NCBI GenBank assembly: GCA_016859345.1
Contig: CM029115.1
Coordinates: 14,792,001 to 14,856,000, forward strand
DNA: 64,000 nt
Direction: 5' to 3'
Origin: Istiophorus platypterus
Lineage: Eukaryota; Chordata; Actinopteri; Istiophoriformes; Istiophoridae
Shown here: one piece after another, positions 12,602-25,300 of the stretch
How positions within the stretch are numbered: position 1 is the stretch's first letter
Layout: every line of letters starts with the position of its first letter
Made by a program: the position numbers and the translations under genes
Notes under the pieces: model-generated
The model's database searches: none
Told to the model about the DNA's origin: nothing
The model's input: only the letters and a program-made list of their open reading frames with translations

Positions 12602-15600
12602 TACAAAACCCCTCTATTAGTAAGCCGGTTATACTTGATACCAATTTTCATTTGCTAAGTCTAGCTCAAAAAGCCATGTTTCATCAGACCAGTAAATTGG
12701 GATTAAAATGAATACTCAAGCATGGCTAAAAAAAACAAAAAACAAAAAACAAAGCATAGTTTTAGTGCTTTCACACATGAACTGCAACCCTGAACTTTTC
12801 TAGACTTTATCCGGAGGAGCTGTATGTGAGAGTGCAAATGTCTGAATCAGTTGAACTGGACATCAAACTGATTCTACCCCGCCAGCTCCAAAGTATAAAA
12901 GCCCTTGTAATGTCCAATTGCGACGGTATGTGAATAGAGGAGGTCACTGTCCAGAGAATTCACAGCAAGGATTTAGGGGTGTTGATGACATTTCTATCCT
13001 GCCTCCTGCATGCTCTAGGCAGGGGCCACCCCTGCCTATACCAAACAGAGTATTTGTGCGCTACACCTGTGAATTCCAGACACCTGTCTGGACCAGATTC
13101 TCTGGACATTGTTCAGAGTTCATATGCAAAAACGGCTTAACACTCACTGTGATTTTCATTAAGTTGGTTTTGGCCTCATCCACAAGATCAGACCACACAT
13201 CCTGTCCATAGCCACCCACCGATGCAGAGGCCAGCTGCTCCAGCACAAAGTCAAGCTTTACCTTGTAAACAAGCTGAGAAAAAAATTGAATATTTGGGGG
13301 GAAAAAAGATAGATAGTTAGATAAAAGTAAATAAATAAATAATATTGGGCCATTAGCTTTGTATAGTCCCATTTAGAGTAGTAAATACCACCATTTTGCT
13401 CTACGTTTTTAAAGTAACAATACAACTTCCAAAGTATTTTTCTACTTTAAAATTGTACCTCTCACCTCTCTGGTCAATTAGCAAAAATTTTACATCTTCT
13501 ATTCCACTGTACACTGAAGACAAAGGGCATCATAGGGCAACATAAAAAAAGTCTAGCCCACAACAGTTACATGAATTTCATGTTTCTTTACATGACAGAC
13601 AGACAGACAGACAGACAGACACACACACACACACACACCTCTAAATCCAGCTCAAATGTGATGGCAAACTTCTCAGCCTCTTCAAACATGTGTTTGTGAA
13701 GAAGTCTGCTTAGTCTAGAAAAAAGAGAAAAGTCAAATAATTCAGATTATACTGACATCATATTGACCATGATTGCATAGACTGCACTGGTTGTAGAAAT
13801 CTATCCTTGTATTAAAAGTCAGATACCTGTTTTCAGGCAAGGCCTCTGTGAAGCATCTGATTACAACAGAGGATATAGGCTTTCCTCGACTGGCCGGGGG
13901 GGACATGATGAGGAAGAAAAAAAAAAAAAAAGGAGACAAAAATTAAACCAACAAACAAAAACAAAAAGCCATTTAATATTTTAAAACATCGACCTTAATT
14001 CTCAAGGTGTAGCTTAGCATTATAAACATCAAAGTAATCATAAAAGACATTTCGTACCTTTCCGGGTCTTGACAAATTGCCTCAACTAAAAAAATCGTGT
14101 CCTAAAATCAGAGTACAAAACAACTGACTTAATGCACAGTAATATCAACAACTAGAAATAGTACACTCAAAATCCATATTACAATTTAATGAGTTCTTTT
14201 GTTTGTTTTCTGTTTTTACCATGTTTATTTTTGTCTGGACAAGACATGAGACTGAGGAGACATCCAGAGAGTAGCAAATAGTCATGGAGGGCAGAAATCG
14301 TATTTGCAACGAGTTGATCTTAAAAAAAACAAAAAAAACAAACAACAACACAGAATATCAATTTAAGAATAAGACTTGAGATAATCATGTATTGCACTTT
14401 TTCTAAAGGAGTTGTACTGCTACCTGACTGTTGTCTTGCTTTGTTAGGGCAATCATCTTCATGGTGCCCTTGTCTTGGCTGTAATACACACATATTAACT
14501 TATATTTTTATATCATTTAAAGGACGCACATCCCTTGGTATATTAACAGCTACAGTTTGCAATAAAACATTGATACATACGCCGCCATGGAGGCCGAGCC
14601 ACATTCTGTGGTGAGTTCAAAGTCATGAATGGCAAGATCTGGCCAACAGTTAATCATGACAAGGAAATGCAGGTCCCAAAGACCAAGGACATCCTGAGAT
14701 GAAGAAAAACACAAAGCAATCCATATATTAACTTCAAATACTTTATGATTGAATAACGTGCACCACTATATCAAATAGCTCATTGTGAAATCACTGAACT
14801 CACCTCTGTGTCGAGAATATACAAGAGATTTTCCACCACCACCATCTTCCTAACGCCTTTGAAATAAACATAAGAAGAATATATTACATCTCTCGCAAAA
14901 TGTACTTTAAGAGGTACTCTAACTTTTTCGCATTCTGTTTCTATTTCTTATTTTTCTCTTTTACCCAATTCTTTCTGCTTTACTATTTTCCCTACAAATG
15001 TCCAAAAACCTGGGCTCCTGCATTCATCACTTGTTGATTACAGAATTGAAATATTTAATATGTAAATGGTAGTAAATATTTAGTATCTCTCAAAAGGCAC
15101 ATTAAAAATGTATAGCTATATACTACAGATAAATCAAAAGCTTACCTGGTATTAAGTCATTGCTGACAGAGTGAGCAAGACACATCTTGGCCTGATTAGG
15201 GTCCATCGTCCAGTGAGTCACAGCATTTTCTTTATCCCCCTGTAATGACGATAATGTTGAGACATATCAAGAAACACATCGTTTCACTGCTTTATATAAG
15301 AAGTTAATGTTAATTAAAAGTTTATTGTAATTTATTGTTAAAGATTAGTTACAAGTTTGTCTTGAAAACATACTTAGTTGTGTGTCCCAGCAGTAGGACT
15401 GTTTTAAGAAACAGTAACAAATCTGTGTTTTAATAAGATTGGATCAGCAAATGCTATGCTGCAAGATCCTGGTTTTAAGTAATTTATGAAAATGCCTACT
15501 TTACAATAAAAATTTCAAGTTCGTTGCTTTAATTTTTTTTTTTTAAACTAAGCACTGTAACAGAATAAAATTAATTGAGAAATGAAATGTAGAAAAATGA

Positions 15601-17470
15601 GACACGAAAAAGCATATTATGGCACTAAAATAAAATGAGCCAATTAATATTTCTATAACAATCCATAAGTAGAATTCCTTTATTTTTTGCTTTAAATATG
15701 ATTTTAATTGACAAATGCAACCAAAGTGTCACACCTGTAGGTTGTAAATAAATTAATAAAACTTTTCTCACAGAAACTGACCCCAATCATTAAATGGATT
15801 TCATGGCCCAGATTGAAGATCACTGCTGTACTGCAGCCCTCATCATGGTAATCCTTAGTGGAGCTGAAGTCTATCTTGATGAAAGACTGAAGCTGAATTA
15901 AGGAAAAAGTGATTATTTACCTGCAGTTCAAAAAAGTTGTGATTTGCTATTGCACAGAAAAATATTGTCTTAACTTACCTCTTTCAAAGCTCCCACATCC
16001 ATTTTTTCAATGGCTGGGTTTGCAAAAGGAAAAGGAATGTTTATTTTTGGTTATTAAAAAACAAACACAAAAAAAACCCTTTAAGTCAACTGTAGATAAT
16101 ATTTTGATACCCGTCTCAATCTTTTCCAAAGCAAGGTTTGTGATGTGGAAAAACCCATCCTTTATGAGAAGAAACACATGGTACATCCCTGTCAACCAGA
16201 AACACATGATTTTGAATTCAGATTCAGAAAATTTACAGAATAACTTCCAAAATTTCCCCATGTTTCAAGTACACATTACGCAGTAATGTCTAACGACAGA
16301 TTCTTCTTATATTCATGCAGAAATTTCACCTGATGATGCCTTGTCCTCTTCAATGATGAGATAGCGATAGGTTTTCTTATCTCCACTGGATGGTTTCTCG
16401 ACCAAAGCCTATAAACCCAGAAAATCACACAACATGTTAATAATGTAGACTTGAAACATATCATGCACCACAAGCTCACAACCTCTGAGGAAAAAAAAAT
16501 CAGTTAGCAGGCCTACTATGGCTGTTACTATCATGGATGTTACTATCATTTATAGTTGAGTAATAGTCTTCAAGTTTCGTAGGTGAAATTAGATAGTATA
16601 GACACATAACAATCCAAGGTCAGACACAGGGTGATCATATTTAATGTAATTCTGTTCTTGAAGGCCTTTATAGATATTAAAGAAGCACTCATACCCTGGT
16701 GAGAAGGATTCTCTTGTGTGGAACGTAGATCAAATGAAGGTTTCCATTTCTTTCACAGACCAACAAAAACTGTCCTTCCAGACACACATCAATAGCATCC
16801 ACATCAGTGTCTGAAAAACAAACCTTGGTTTTAATGTACAGTAGTTACAGTGACAGGTCAAATGTGCACTGTTGGAACGACATGTAAAATCTGGCCAGTG
16901 GCTGAACCTTTAGCATGCTCAGACTAATTTAGTTTTTACTAGACAGCGAGCCTCAGTGAAGAGAAAACAGTGTCCATCAGTCATCTTAACAAATTCTCAG
17001 ACAAGCTGGTTTGGATGCAGCCACAAGGGCCGCCTCAGAGGATGCAAACTGACATCTGACTTTGGTAAACAGTGCTAAGATGCAAGGAGGGGGTTGAAAT
17101 AAATATGTGTACCGAAGTGAAGCAGCAGCAGGATGGTCTGATAGCTCTGGTCAAACAGGATTACTGTCTTGTCAGCAACAACAATGCTCCAGTTCGATCC
17201 GCTGGAGGAGGAGAGGCGGGGATCTGTCTGCACCTGCGAGAACCAGCATATCGACCCCGTGAACGGTCCGTGCTAATGGGATCCAGGCAGGGATGTCTGA
17301 GCATGTTGGAAACATCGCCATTAAAACGTTACCTCGTCGGCAGTGGAGATCTTGACCAGTGTGTCCACCTGATACAGGCCGCTACCATTTTCCTCCCTTG
17401 ACACGCTGCCCAAACGGACGGTGTTTGTGTCCTCGTTGGTCAGAAGCTCAACGTCGCTCCATGTCGCCAT
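34..17470 (-). CDS. kntc1: KNTC1 / ROD, kinetochore-associated protein 1 (5' 55 coding exons; C-terminus off-window)
   Basis: Rod is the large scaffold of the RZZ (Rod-ZW10-Zwilch) complex at unattached kinetochores, which recruits Spindly-dynein and MAD1-MAD2 for the spindle checkpoint (family knowledge). Start ATG at 17470 (MATWSDVELLTNED) matches the human N-terminus. Spliced exons keep one frame for ~2,022 codons and follow human KNTC1 throughout: N-terminal beta-propeller, then long alpha-solenoid, with strong matches such as SSPKEG.VKGLWKNHSHE (exon 942-1077). About 150 residues lie past the left edge. Coding exons (minus, 5' to 3'): 17333-17470, 17113-17233, 16695-16810, 16330-16408, 16111-16188, 15979-16013, 15782-15892, 15146-15239, 14804-14856, 14581-14693, 14424-14478, 14220-14318, 14058-14101, 13827-13889, 13639-13714, 13148-13273, 12363-12529, 12135-12246, 11746-11889, 11594-11650, 11246-11317, 10986-11105, 10416-10559, 10220-10315, 9936-10039, 9727-9829, 9507-9641, 9284-9403, 8887-8959, 8389-8456, 7991-8292, 7657-7829, 6998-7098, 6520-6664, 6350-6406, 6099-6262, 5861-5965, 5629-5757, 5039-5155, 4827-4936, 4508-4724, 3988-4077, 3726-3888, 3377-3435, 3046-3262, 2887-2960, 2532-2742, 2077-2189, 1859-1914, 1384-1462, 1175-1299, 942-1077, 716-811, 410-466, 34-88. 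No frameshift seen. Confidence 0.95.
3570..3664 (-). mobile_element. Tc1-like transposon terminus relic in a KNTC1 intron
   Basis: The segment 3631-3662 read on the minus strand starts TACAGTCCTGG and continues to TATTGGCACCCCTG, the familiar form of teleost Tc1/mariner terminal inverted repeats, next to a TA dinucleotide. I could not find the matching opposite terminus, so this looks like a decayed or solo end. The left boundary is a guess. Confidence 0.55.
8457..8886 (-). other. KNTC1 GC-AG intron
   Basis: The intron between coding exons 29 and 30 starts with GCAAGT (8886-8881 on the minus strand), the classic GC-type donor, and ends CTGCAG. This junction gives IQK-HDALKSMEC, which aligns without gaps to human IQKDNLQKKDEC. 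The only nearby GT donor, four bases downstream, would put an in-frame stop right after the junction. The choice is therefore made by frame and homology. Confidence 0.8.
9051..9096. repeat. (CA)n microsatellite in a KNTC1 intron
   Basis: Imperfect CA run broken by ATG and CG interruptions, within the intron between coding exons 28 and 29. It is not adjacent to a splice site. Confidence 0.9.
12537..12599. repeat. (AC)31 microsatellite beside a KNTC1 splice acceptor
   Basis: An uninterrupted AC/TG dinucleotide run. On the KNTC1 (minus) strand it reads (TG)n and ends only about seven bases before the intron's final AG (exon 12363-12529), so it sits where a polypyrimidine tract is expected. Confidence 0.95.
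13594..13638. repeat. Compound (GACA)n-(AC)9 microsatellite forming a KNTC1 donor
   Basis: About six GACA units followed by nine AC units. On the minus strand exon 13639-13714 ends TTAGAG and the intron begins directly as GTGTGTGTGT, so the repeat itself provides the 5' splice site. Confidence 0.9.
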
Positions 17471-18367
17471 TTCGTAGAGCTTCGCCTTACATGGGAGAAA
17501 TGTGAAACTTCGATTTGAGTCGCTTACCTACTAGTGATGCGATAATTAGCTCAGCTAGCTACGTTAGCATTATCTAGTAATTCGGTTGCCTTTTAGCTTC
17601 AACTTAACGTTCTGATCACGCTGCTGCTCACAATGGGCGAGACCTACTGAACCAACTAAATACGAGATGAGCTAGTGCCAACTATGAGCAACGGTGAACT
17701 TATTACAGTGTCTATACAGCTGTTAGTAACTCACCGCTGAAATAATCAGACAACCATAACACACAGACTCGACATAACTCAACAGTATTAGCTTTAGAAT
17801 TTGGCGGGTTGCTGTAGGTTAGCAAAGTGTTTTGGAATTCTTTCCCCCTGAGTTTTGCCTTCTGGATACTGCTTCCGTGGCAGGGTACGTACAAATTCTG
17901 CCTTCTTCATAAGGACTTGCATTAATGACTCAATGCAAAAGCTCTTATTTTAATTATAACCACATTTAATGCAAATCTGACCCATTTAATTTGACGGGGC
18001 TTATTCGACAGGTACACAGCCTGATAGTAAACGCTGCCTGACAGACTAGATTTAGGGATAACATTTCAAAAGTCACGCAGAGGGGCGGGGCATTACGGAA
18101 ACGTCTGAAGAATCTTGCGGCGTTGCCAGGTTGGATACTTATCGCTCTATTGTGCGCTCCATATTCAACAGTGATTTAAAGATGAGGGCGTTTTCACTCA
18201 CCGGTAATTTTACATCTTCAGACTACTGAATCATTTGGAGTAATTACGGAGACGACTTTTACAGGAGGTTTATAAACAAAAATAAACCAGCATAATTCCT
18301 CCTATTAATTCTTATCAAACTTTGATAAGTTTTCAAATTAAATATCTCCTATCACTCGTAGTTAGTT

Positions 18368-18444
<77 letters not shown>

Positions 18445-18689
18445 GAATTGACTTGAATTAAATACATTTTTTTCAAAGTTCTCCTGCTTATTTCGTCACT
18501 TTGACTGACCTGAGTTCGGCAACCGTTTGTATCTTGCCTGAATCTAGGGGGGATTACAGCGGTAAAACCTGGCAACCCAGATCAAATTAGCTGAGCCGCA
18601 CGACAACTGTTAACAGCTAGCTACCTCTCCGTGTTCGTTTGCACAGTCAACAAAACAGCGGCGTTACATATACTGTGGGCTTCAGAATT
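17471..18689. promoter_or_regulatory. Head-to-head promoter region between KNTC1 and RSRC2
   Basis: The two start codons diverge 1.2 kb apart. The interval holds a GC box (GGGGCGGGG, 18082-18090) and CpG-bearing sequence around 18060-18125. Both genes probably start from here through short 5'UTRs. No TATA box is convincing, and transcription starts cannot be placed from sequence. No independent gene is seen in this stretch. Confidence 0.55.
18370..18441. repeat. (TA)n microsatellite in the KNTC1-RSRC2 intergenic region
   Basis: About 36 TA dinucleotides with one C interruption near 18403. It lies about 250 bases upstream of the RSRC2 start codon. Confidence 0.95.
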
Positions 18690-21600
18690 ATGTCGGTACG
18701 TACCATAACACAACATTAATCAAGATATATGTGAACGCAGTGATACATAAATGGGGTTGCTGATGATTTACAATTCTATTCGGAGATCATTTTTCCTAAA
18801 GATGGCGGTTAGCATTAGTTAGCTTAGCAGCCTAGCTAATGCTAAAATTGCTGGGGTGAAGTATGAATGACGAACATAAAGGGATTTAGCTAATTTAGAT
18901 ATTAGGATGGCTAATTGACCGTTTATTTTGTTCGATTGCGCTATAATTAACAATCGGGGAACAGATTTCCGTCCAATACATCGTGTTAGTCAGTTAAAGT
19001 CACTGGATTGCGTATTTCGAAGTAGCGCAGCGAAGAGAACGGCCACCAATAAAAATCAGTAGCAGCCCTAGTGGACTTTAAGAGGAGCTAGTGCTATTGA
19101 TAGCCCTTTTGAAAGCGATGTTTTTAGTCTCCGTGGATTTTAAACACGGGCCTACTGGTTAAATTACACAATATTTTAGTAACTGTTGACTTTAGCGTCC
19201 GACAGGACTCGTTTGATTAAATAAGTATTAAAGGGTGTCACACGTAAACCGCAGGATGTTCAATGAGCTCAGAAGTGCCGAGCGTCACAAGGCTGCGCAA
19301 AACACAACAAAAAAAGTATATGGATTAGGAAAAGACTTGATTTTCCCCTTAAGAGAAGCATTAACATAGTAGGATGGGCATACAGCACTGCAGCCCATCC
19401 TTACTAAAACCGTGTTGTCTTAAAAGCGAGTTTAGTAACTGAATTCCCTCTGCTGACAAGGGGTCTTAAATAATGAGTACAAGGAGGTATTTAGATAAAT
19501 ACTATATAAGATTAACATCTAAATTATAAATTTATTAAGATTAGGGGGGCTAGGGTAAATGTGTTCCCTACTTGTATCTTTCAGTATCAGATATTATTTG
19601 ATAATACATGTCATCAGTATTGCTTTTATTTTATTTTTTTATCTTACTTCAAGGTTTTCAAATGGGAGCTGTTAAGAAATAGTTCACGCTGCCGTTGTGA
19701 GTGTATACAACTAGGACATCATTACTTGAGCATACTGCACCACACTGATTTGTTGCTGATGGGTTTCTCTTACATCCTTTTCCTCTAGGCAAGTGACAAC
19801 GACTCTGTCGACTTGGCCAGAACAGGCTCCCCAGTTCATCATAGAAAAAAACATAGCATGGAGTCATCCAGATCTCCCAGAAGCTCCAAACACCACCATT
19901 CAAGGTCAAGGTCACGATCCAGGGACCGAAAACGTTAGTATTCAGTGACAGTACCCAGACAGTGCTGAAAATGCTATAAAAAGTCAGGGCCACAATGTGA
20001 AATTTAATCTCAGTATATACATTCATGAGATGTGTCATTTGAAAGTTTGGGATCAAGATTCAAAGTATACTAATATTTATGAGGTGACTGTGTTCTGTTT
20101 GCTACCATGTAGTTACATGACTATGAAGCTTTATGATAACATAACTATATAACATAAAATACATTACACAGTAGCCTTACTGTATATTTGTCTAAATATG
20201 TTTCTCTCATCATTGTGTTGTTCAGGAGTTTGCTGAAAATGTAATTTTGAGTTGTTTATTTTTCAACCCTCTGCTTTCTGCTGTTTCCAGGTGACAGAAA
20301 ATACAGAAGGAGTCGCAGCAGGAGCAAAGAGGTAATTGATTAATTAATTTCTATGTTTAGAAACACATTTAATGTGATTTTGAAGGCCTTAAGTTATAGT
20401 CCTTGTTAGTTTTAGGTCGAGGTGAGTATGTTTTATTAGGTTTAACGTGTTACGATAACCAAAGTTTGATAACAAAAGAAATAGATGGAGATGGGCTTAC
20501 TCACATGGAAAGGGTCCTTTTTTTATCCTCCATATGCAGTCATATCTCAAAGGAAGCTCTCATCCTTGGATATCTGTCATTATTTGTAACCATATTAAAT
20601 GGTGAAGAGTAGATTTTTTTTTTCCTTTTTATTTTTGTTAAATCCTGTGTGTAGATCACATGATAACATTTCTACAATAAATCATACTCAGCGTGCTAAT
20701 GCACGAAGAGACTGAACAGAAGACCCTGCTGACATAGCAAAATAATATGTCTACTACTTGGACAGGTAACTATCTGCCATTCAAACTACTATTTGTCTCA
20801 CACTATTAGTAGAAAAAGTGGAATTAACTCTTGCATCTCTTGCAGCTAGGGATGGGCATAATTAATACACTGAACTTTTCATAGCCTATGTAAAAATTCA
20901 GTTTTGTCTTGACTAATTTGTATGTATATAGTGTAACAACTACTGTCAAAACCTTGTTCACATGAGATAAACAGGAAAGTTTATAACTGTTTTTCTTGTT
21001 AATTTATTGTTGTATGTTGTATGATTTGGATGATGTAAGTAGAGAAGCTGTGAAAAGTAAGTTGGATGCCCATCCCTATTTCCACCTTGCAATGGGTTCA
21101 AGTTCAAAGCATTTAGGTAATGTTGAATTGTTGATTTTGCTGAACTGACAAACCACATTTAAGGTTTTTCCTCAGAATCAGATCTTAAGGTTTGCATGCA
21201 CACTATTGAAAGATGTGAGAGGTTCCAAACCGGTTTGATTAATTTCTATAATTATATTGAAATTATGCAGTCAGATTTGTCTGTATCACAGAAATGCCCA
21301 CCATGGAAATCGTGTTCTGAGAATGACATTCAGTATAAGTAATGAAAGTGGATTTAATATGACAAGATGACAAGGTTTTTTTTTTCCAACTTGTCAAAAT
21401 TTATTACATACCTTCTGCCATAAGCCATGGTACTAACTCTTTTTGTTGCACTATTTTCCTGAAAGAGACAACTTCTTCTTAAAACAGGCACGAAAGAAGG
21501 ACTCTGAGAAGCCATCAAAATCACACAGAAAAACAGATGAGCAGCAAGAGCATGAGAGACTTTCAGCAGAGAATGGAGAGGAGCGATCCAGACGTAAAGA

Positions 21601-24325
21601 CAGGAAGCCCTCCAAGGGCCGGAGCTTGTCCAGGTCACACTCACGAGAGAGGTTAGTCTGGTCAGTAAACTGCATGGAGAAATATGTTAGGCAAGTCTCC
21701 AAACTTACCTAATGATAGAGAAGAAATTTTGAATCAGGGGTCTGGTATAGTTTTTGGATTAATTGCTGAGGTGGCCCTGATTATGCTTTATCTGGAACTT
21801 TTTTTCCCCCCCATATTTAAAGTCCTACAAATAACCAAATTGACCCTAATTACTATTATAGAAGCTGTCTCATTACAGACCACTCAAAATTTTTTGATAT
21901 AGAGCAGATCATCTTAAAATTTATCAAGGATAAAATAATGGAAGCACTTTCATTCCTTTCAGTCATTTATTTTATTCATATTGATGGATCTTGTTACTTT
22001 CAGACGGCATCACAGCAAAAGTAGGGACAAACGGCGATCACGATCACGCAGTCGGGACAGGAAGAAGAAGGCTAGGTCTCGCTCAGGTTCAAGGACCAAA
22101 CACCGTCATCATAGCAGAAGTCGCAGTAAGAGCAGGTGGGCTCAATTTAAATAAGAGCATTTCATGTGGCAATTAAATGTTTTTTAACTTTTGTCCACCA
22201 TCTTGGCCATTCTGCATGTCACACTTCATTGAAATATTTGTATTGTTCAACCAGAGAGCGAAAGAAAAGGAGTGAGAAAGTGCGCAGAAAGAGTCGAAGC
22301 AGGTCTGTTAATCCACCGGCCTTCCGGGGGCGAAACACAGCTATGGATGCACAAGAGGCCCTGGCTAGAAGGTAAGGTAGCAGCTCACAGGATGTTTACA
22401 ATATAGATGGCTGGTCATTCTGTGCTGGCTGGAAATGTTGGTGGTTCTGCATCTGACTAATTGTGGCTGCAAAGTCTTTGTTTTTGGTCCTTTTTTTAAC
22501 ACATTGTCGAGTTTAACAGTATTTTAAAATTGCCATCTATCCATATATATATCTATATATTTATCCATTCCAGGTGCACTTGGTTTGGGACGTAAAAGTC
22601 CCATTCATTTTTCCCATAGACAGTGTTTCATGACTAGCACTTCTATGGCATGGATTGATTTGAAACTCTGTTGCACATTGCCCTTCCTCTCTCTCGCCTC
22701 ATTTCAATTCATTACATTTCCGTTATATAAAGGTCATAATGCTCAAAAAACCCTTATTCAAATGTGATTTAGCTATCAATGGTTGACGTCTTTTCCACAT
22801 GTATTATCGCTTCTAAGTACACTGCACTGAGCATAGTGTTGTTTCTTAAACCATCTAATTAAAATGATCTTCTCTCTTTCTCCAGGCTAGAGAGAGCCAA
22901 AAAACTACAGGAGCAGAAGGAGAAGGAAATGTTTGAGAAACAGCAGCAGCAACAGCAGGAGATAGCTGCAGGTGAGAAGCACTTACTTAGGATTTATGCT
23001 ACTTCTTCGAATCTACACAGAGCCTATGCGATAGCCTACACAAGTGGCCTACACCATTGTGAACATTTATACTTCTGCTTTGAGGTCACTCTGCAATTAC
23101 ATCACTGAACCACTAATTGGCATTGGTGTTTATTTGTGTTGAGTGTCTTCAAAGGCGTTTTCCAAAAGTTTGGTTGGCGCACTTCTAAACAGTGCCAACT
23201 AAAACTGAGCAGAAGCTTATGGAGATGGAGCTGGTACATGTAGAACAGCAGTTGTTATCCTGAAATCACTGTAACAAAGAAATGAAAGAAAGCATCAGAG
23301 GAAATGGTCTGTATGACAGCCGCAAAGGAGAAGCCAGAAATGCGATGCTGCCAAGCCTCATCACCACTACATGCACTTCAGGCTAAGTAGGTTATGGTGT
23401 AGGTTACACAGCCGTCGGTACAGCCTAGGTTCGACCCAGAAGCATAAATTGGCCTTCATTGTGCTAAGTTTGATCAATTCAGTCAAATCCAGTTATTTAG
23501 GCTGGTCTGTGTATTTTGTTTCCAGTAGCTGCCCCTATCGCTGCAGCCGCTGCTGCAGCAGCAGCAGCCTCAAACCCTGCCCTCAATGTGGCAGCCCTTT
23601 TGGCCTCTGGGACACAGGTCACACCTCAGATTGCCATGGCGGCACAGATGGCAGCTCTTCAAGCAAAAACACTGGCAGAGACCGGTATTGCTGTACCCAG
23701 CTACTACAACCCATCTGCCGTAAACCCTATGAAGTTTGCAGAGCAGGAGAAAAAGAGAAAAATGCTATGGCAAGGAAAGAAGGATGGGGTAAGACTTGAT
23801 TTTGCCGTTACTTTTTATTTATTCGAGGTGCTATGCATACCAGCTTTATTTCTTCAAATTGTGTAAATGGGCTCTTGAAAATATGTACACTAAAAAAAGG
23901 ATATATTTCTAATTTTAAGGACAAGTCCCAGACAGCTGAGTTGTGGGAGAAGCTTAACTTTGGAAACAAGGACCAAAATGTTAAATTTCGCAAACTAATG
24001 GGTATTAAAGTAAGTATAATTATGTTACCTTATATATCCTAAATATACTTGATGTGTCAGTTAAATCTTCAGTTTTAACTTTCAGCTTGCCAACCTCTGT
24101 TACCTCTCAGAGTTAAATATAATTTGCTGTGTACAGGGAGAAGAGGCCGAGGCAGAGGCTTCAAAACCACTTAACGATGATGGCTTGAAGACTCTTCAAA
24201 AACAGGAGGAAATGTTCAGGAACCTTGACGTTCAGTATGAGATGGCTCGGTCTCAGACACACACCCAGAGGGGAATGGGCCTCGGCTTCTCCTCCTCATT
24301 CTCACGTGGAATGGATTCTATCTAG
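18690..24325 (+). CDS. rsrc2: RSRC2, arginine/serine-rich coiled-coil protein 2
   Basis: Nuclear RS-rich protein thought to act with the spliceosome; its precise role is poorly defined. Coding exons: 18690-18695 (only Met-Ser), 19789-19933, 20291-20331, 21488-21651, 22004-22135, 22255-22371, 22886-22971, 23526-23788, 23920-24009, 24137-24325; 410 aa, close to human (~434). Residues ~30-190 are RS/RK dipeptide rich, followed by the coiled-coil segment LERAKKLQEQKEKE, a Gln run (six) and an Ala run (ten). The C-terminal block is nearly identical to human, including NVAALLASGTQVTPQIAMAA, ETGIAVPSYYNP, MLWQGKK, LNFGNKDQNVKFRKLMGIK and a tail SQTHTQRGMGLGF. Start chosen because ATG-TCG spliced to GCAAGT gives MSASD, like human MAASD. 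A polyadenylation signal follows at 24852. Head-to-head with KNTC1. Confidence 0.95.
22991..23450. mobile_element. MITE-like element in RSRC2 intron 7
   Basis: The two ends are inverted copies. From the left edge inward: ATTTATGCTACTTCTTCGAA, later CCTACACCAT. From the right edge inward on the other strand: ATTTATGCTTCTGGGTCGAA, later CCTACACCAT. The diverged terminal repeats are about 65-70 bp and the whole is about 460 bp, with no transposase frame. This fits a non-autonomous DNA transposon (Harbinger or hAT class; not decided). A target-site duplication is not clear. Confidence 0.6.
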
Positions 24326-25300
24326 TGCCAAACCTGACTGTGTCAGTGCCACTCACCTGATCATATAGGACTACCAATTCATTGCTAGCCCTCAAGCTTG
24401 CATGGATGTTGTTCTACATCTGTAATTTATTTATAGATAAACATCTCACTTATTGGAACATGATTATGTAAATAGCCTGATACTGAGTTTGTCTCAGTGT
24501 TTATTAATCTGTACATCTCTGGAAAAGGAAGAGTCAGTTTGACTGACTGATGCTGGTTAATATTAGATATTTGTTTTGAATAATGTGATAGTTTTTTTGT
24601 TTTTTTTTTAAACTCAAATATATTGATATGTGATTGTTTGAACATAAACTGAATATAATGTGGTTCAAGTGAACACTGTTTACATCCATTTAGCAAAAGG
24701 CATCTGAAGTCAGTGTCATTATCAGAATCCCTTAGTTTCAATTCTCTTGAGTGGGAAAAACAACATTGGGGTTTAATACATATTGTCTTGAGGATTGCCA
24801 TAGAAAGAGATGGGCCTGAGGGGCGTAATCACATATTTCAAATATTCTTGAAATAAAGTAGTTTTGTGTCGAATAAGGTTTTTCATACCTCACACAGTAT
24901 TTTCAATTTCATGTGATATTTATGTGGGTCATTAAATTTTGGTTCAAATAAAGTTAGTATTGTTGCAAGGATTTGACATTAAGGATAAAATTAAAATGTC
25001 AAAATAATATGGTTTTAATATAAATGTTAGTGTACCAAATGGAGCCAAAATCGTTTCCATTTGTAAACAATAGCATGAAATTATCAAATTTAATAAGATT
25101 TCATTTAAAGTCACACCATGTTGAATTGTTACCCAGCCCTAGTGTTTCGCAAACCTGAGGAAATAGTATGTGCAGCAGGAAAGAGAATATCCAAAAGAAG
25201 AAAGTAAAACATCACATACAAACTACGCACTTAAAAAATACTGGAAACGGTTGAGTTAAGTTTCAGGTCTCTCTGTTGACACCTACATGGAAATCCACTT
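24326..25300. other. Convergent 3' ends: RSRC2 3'UTR and downstream of the minus-strand gene
   Basis: RSRC2 3'UTR runs from 24326; AATAAA at 24852-24857 is the likely poly(A) signal, with another at about 24946. The rest is AT-rich without a supported coding exon. The unrecognised minus-strand gene ends at 25301. Confidence 0.6.
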
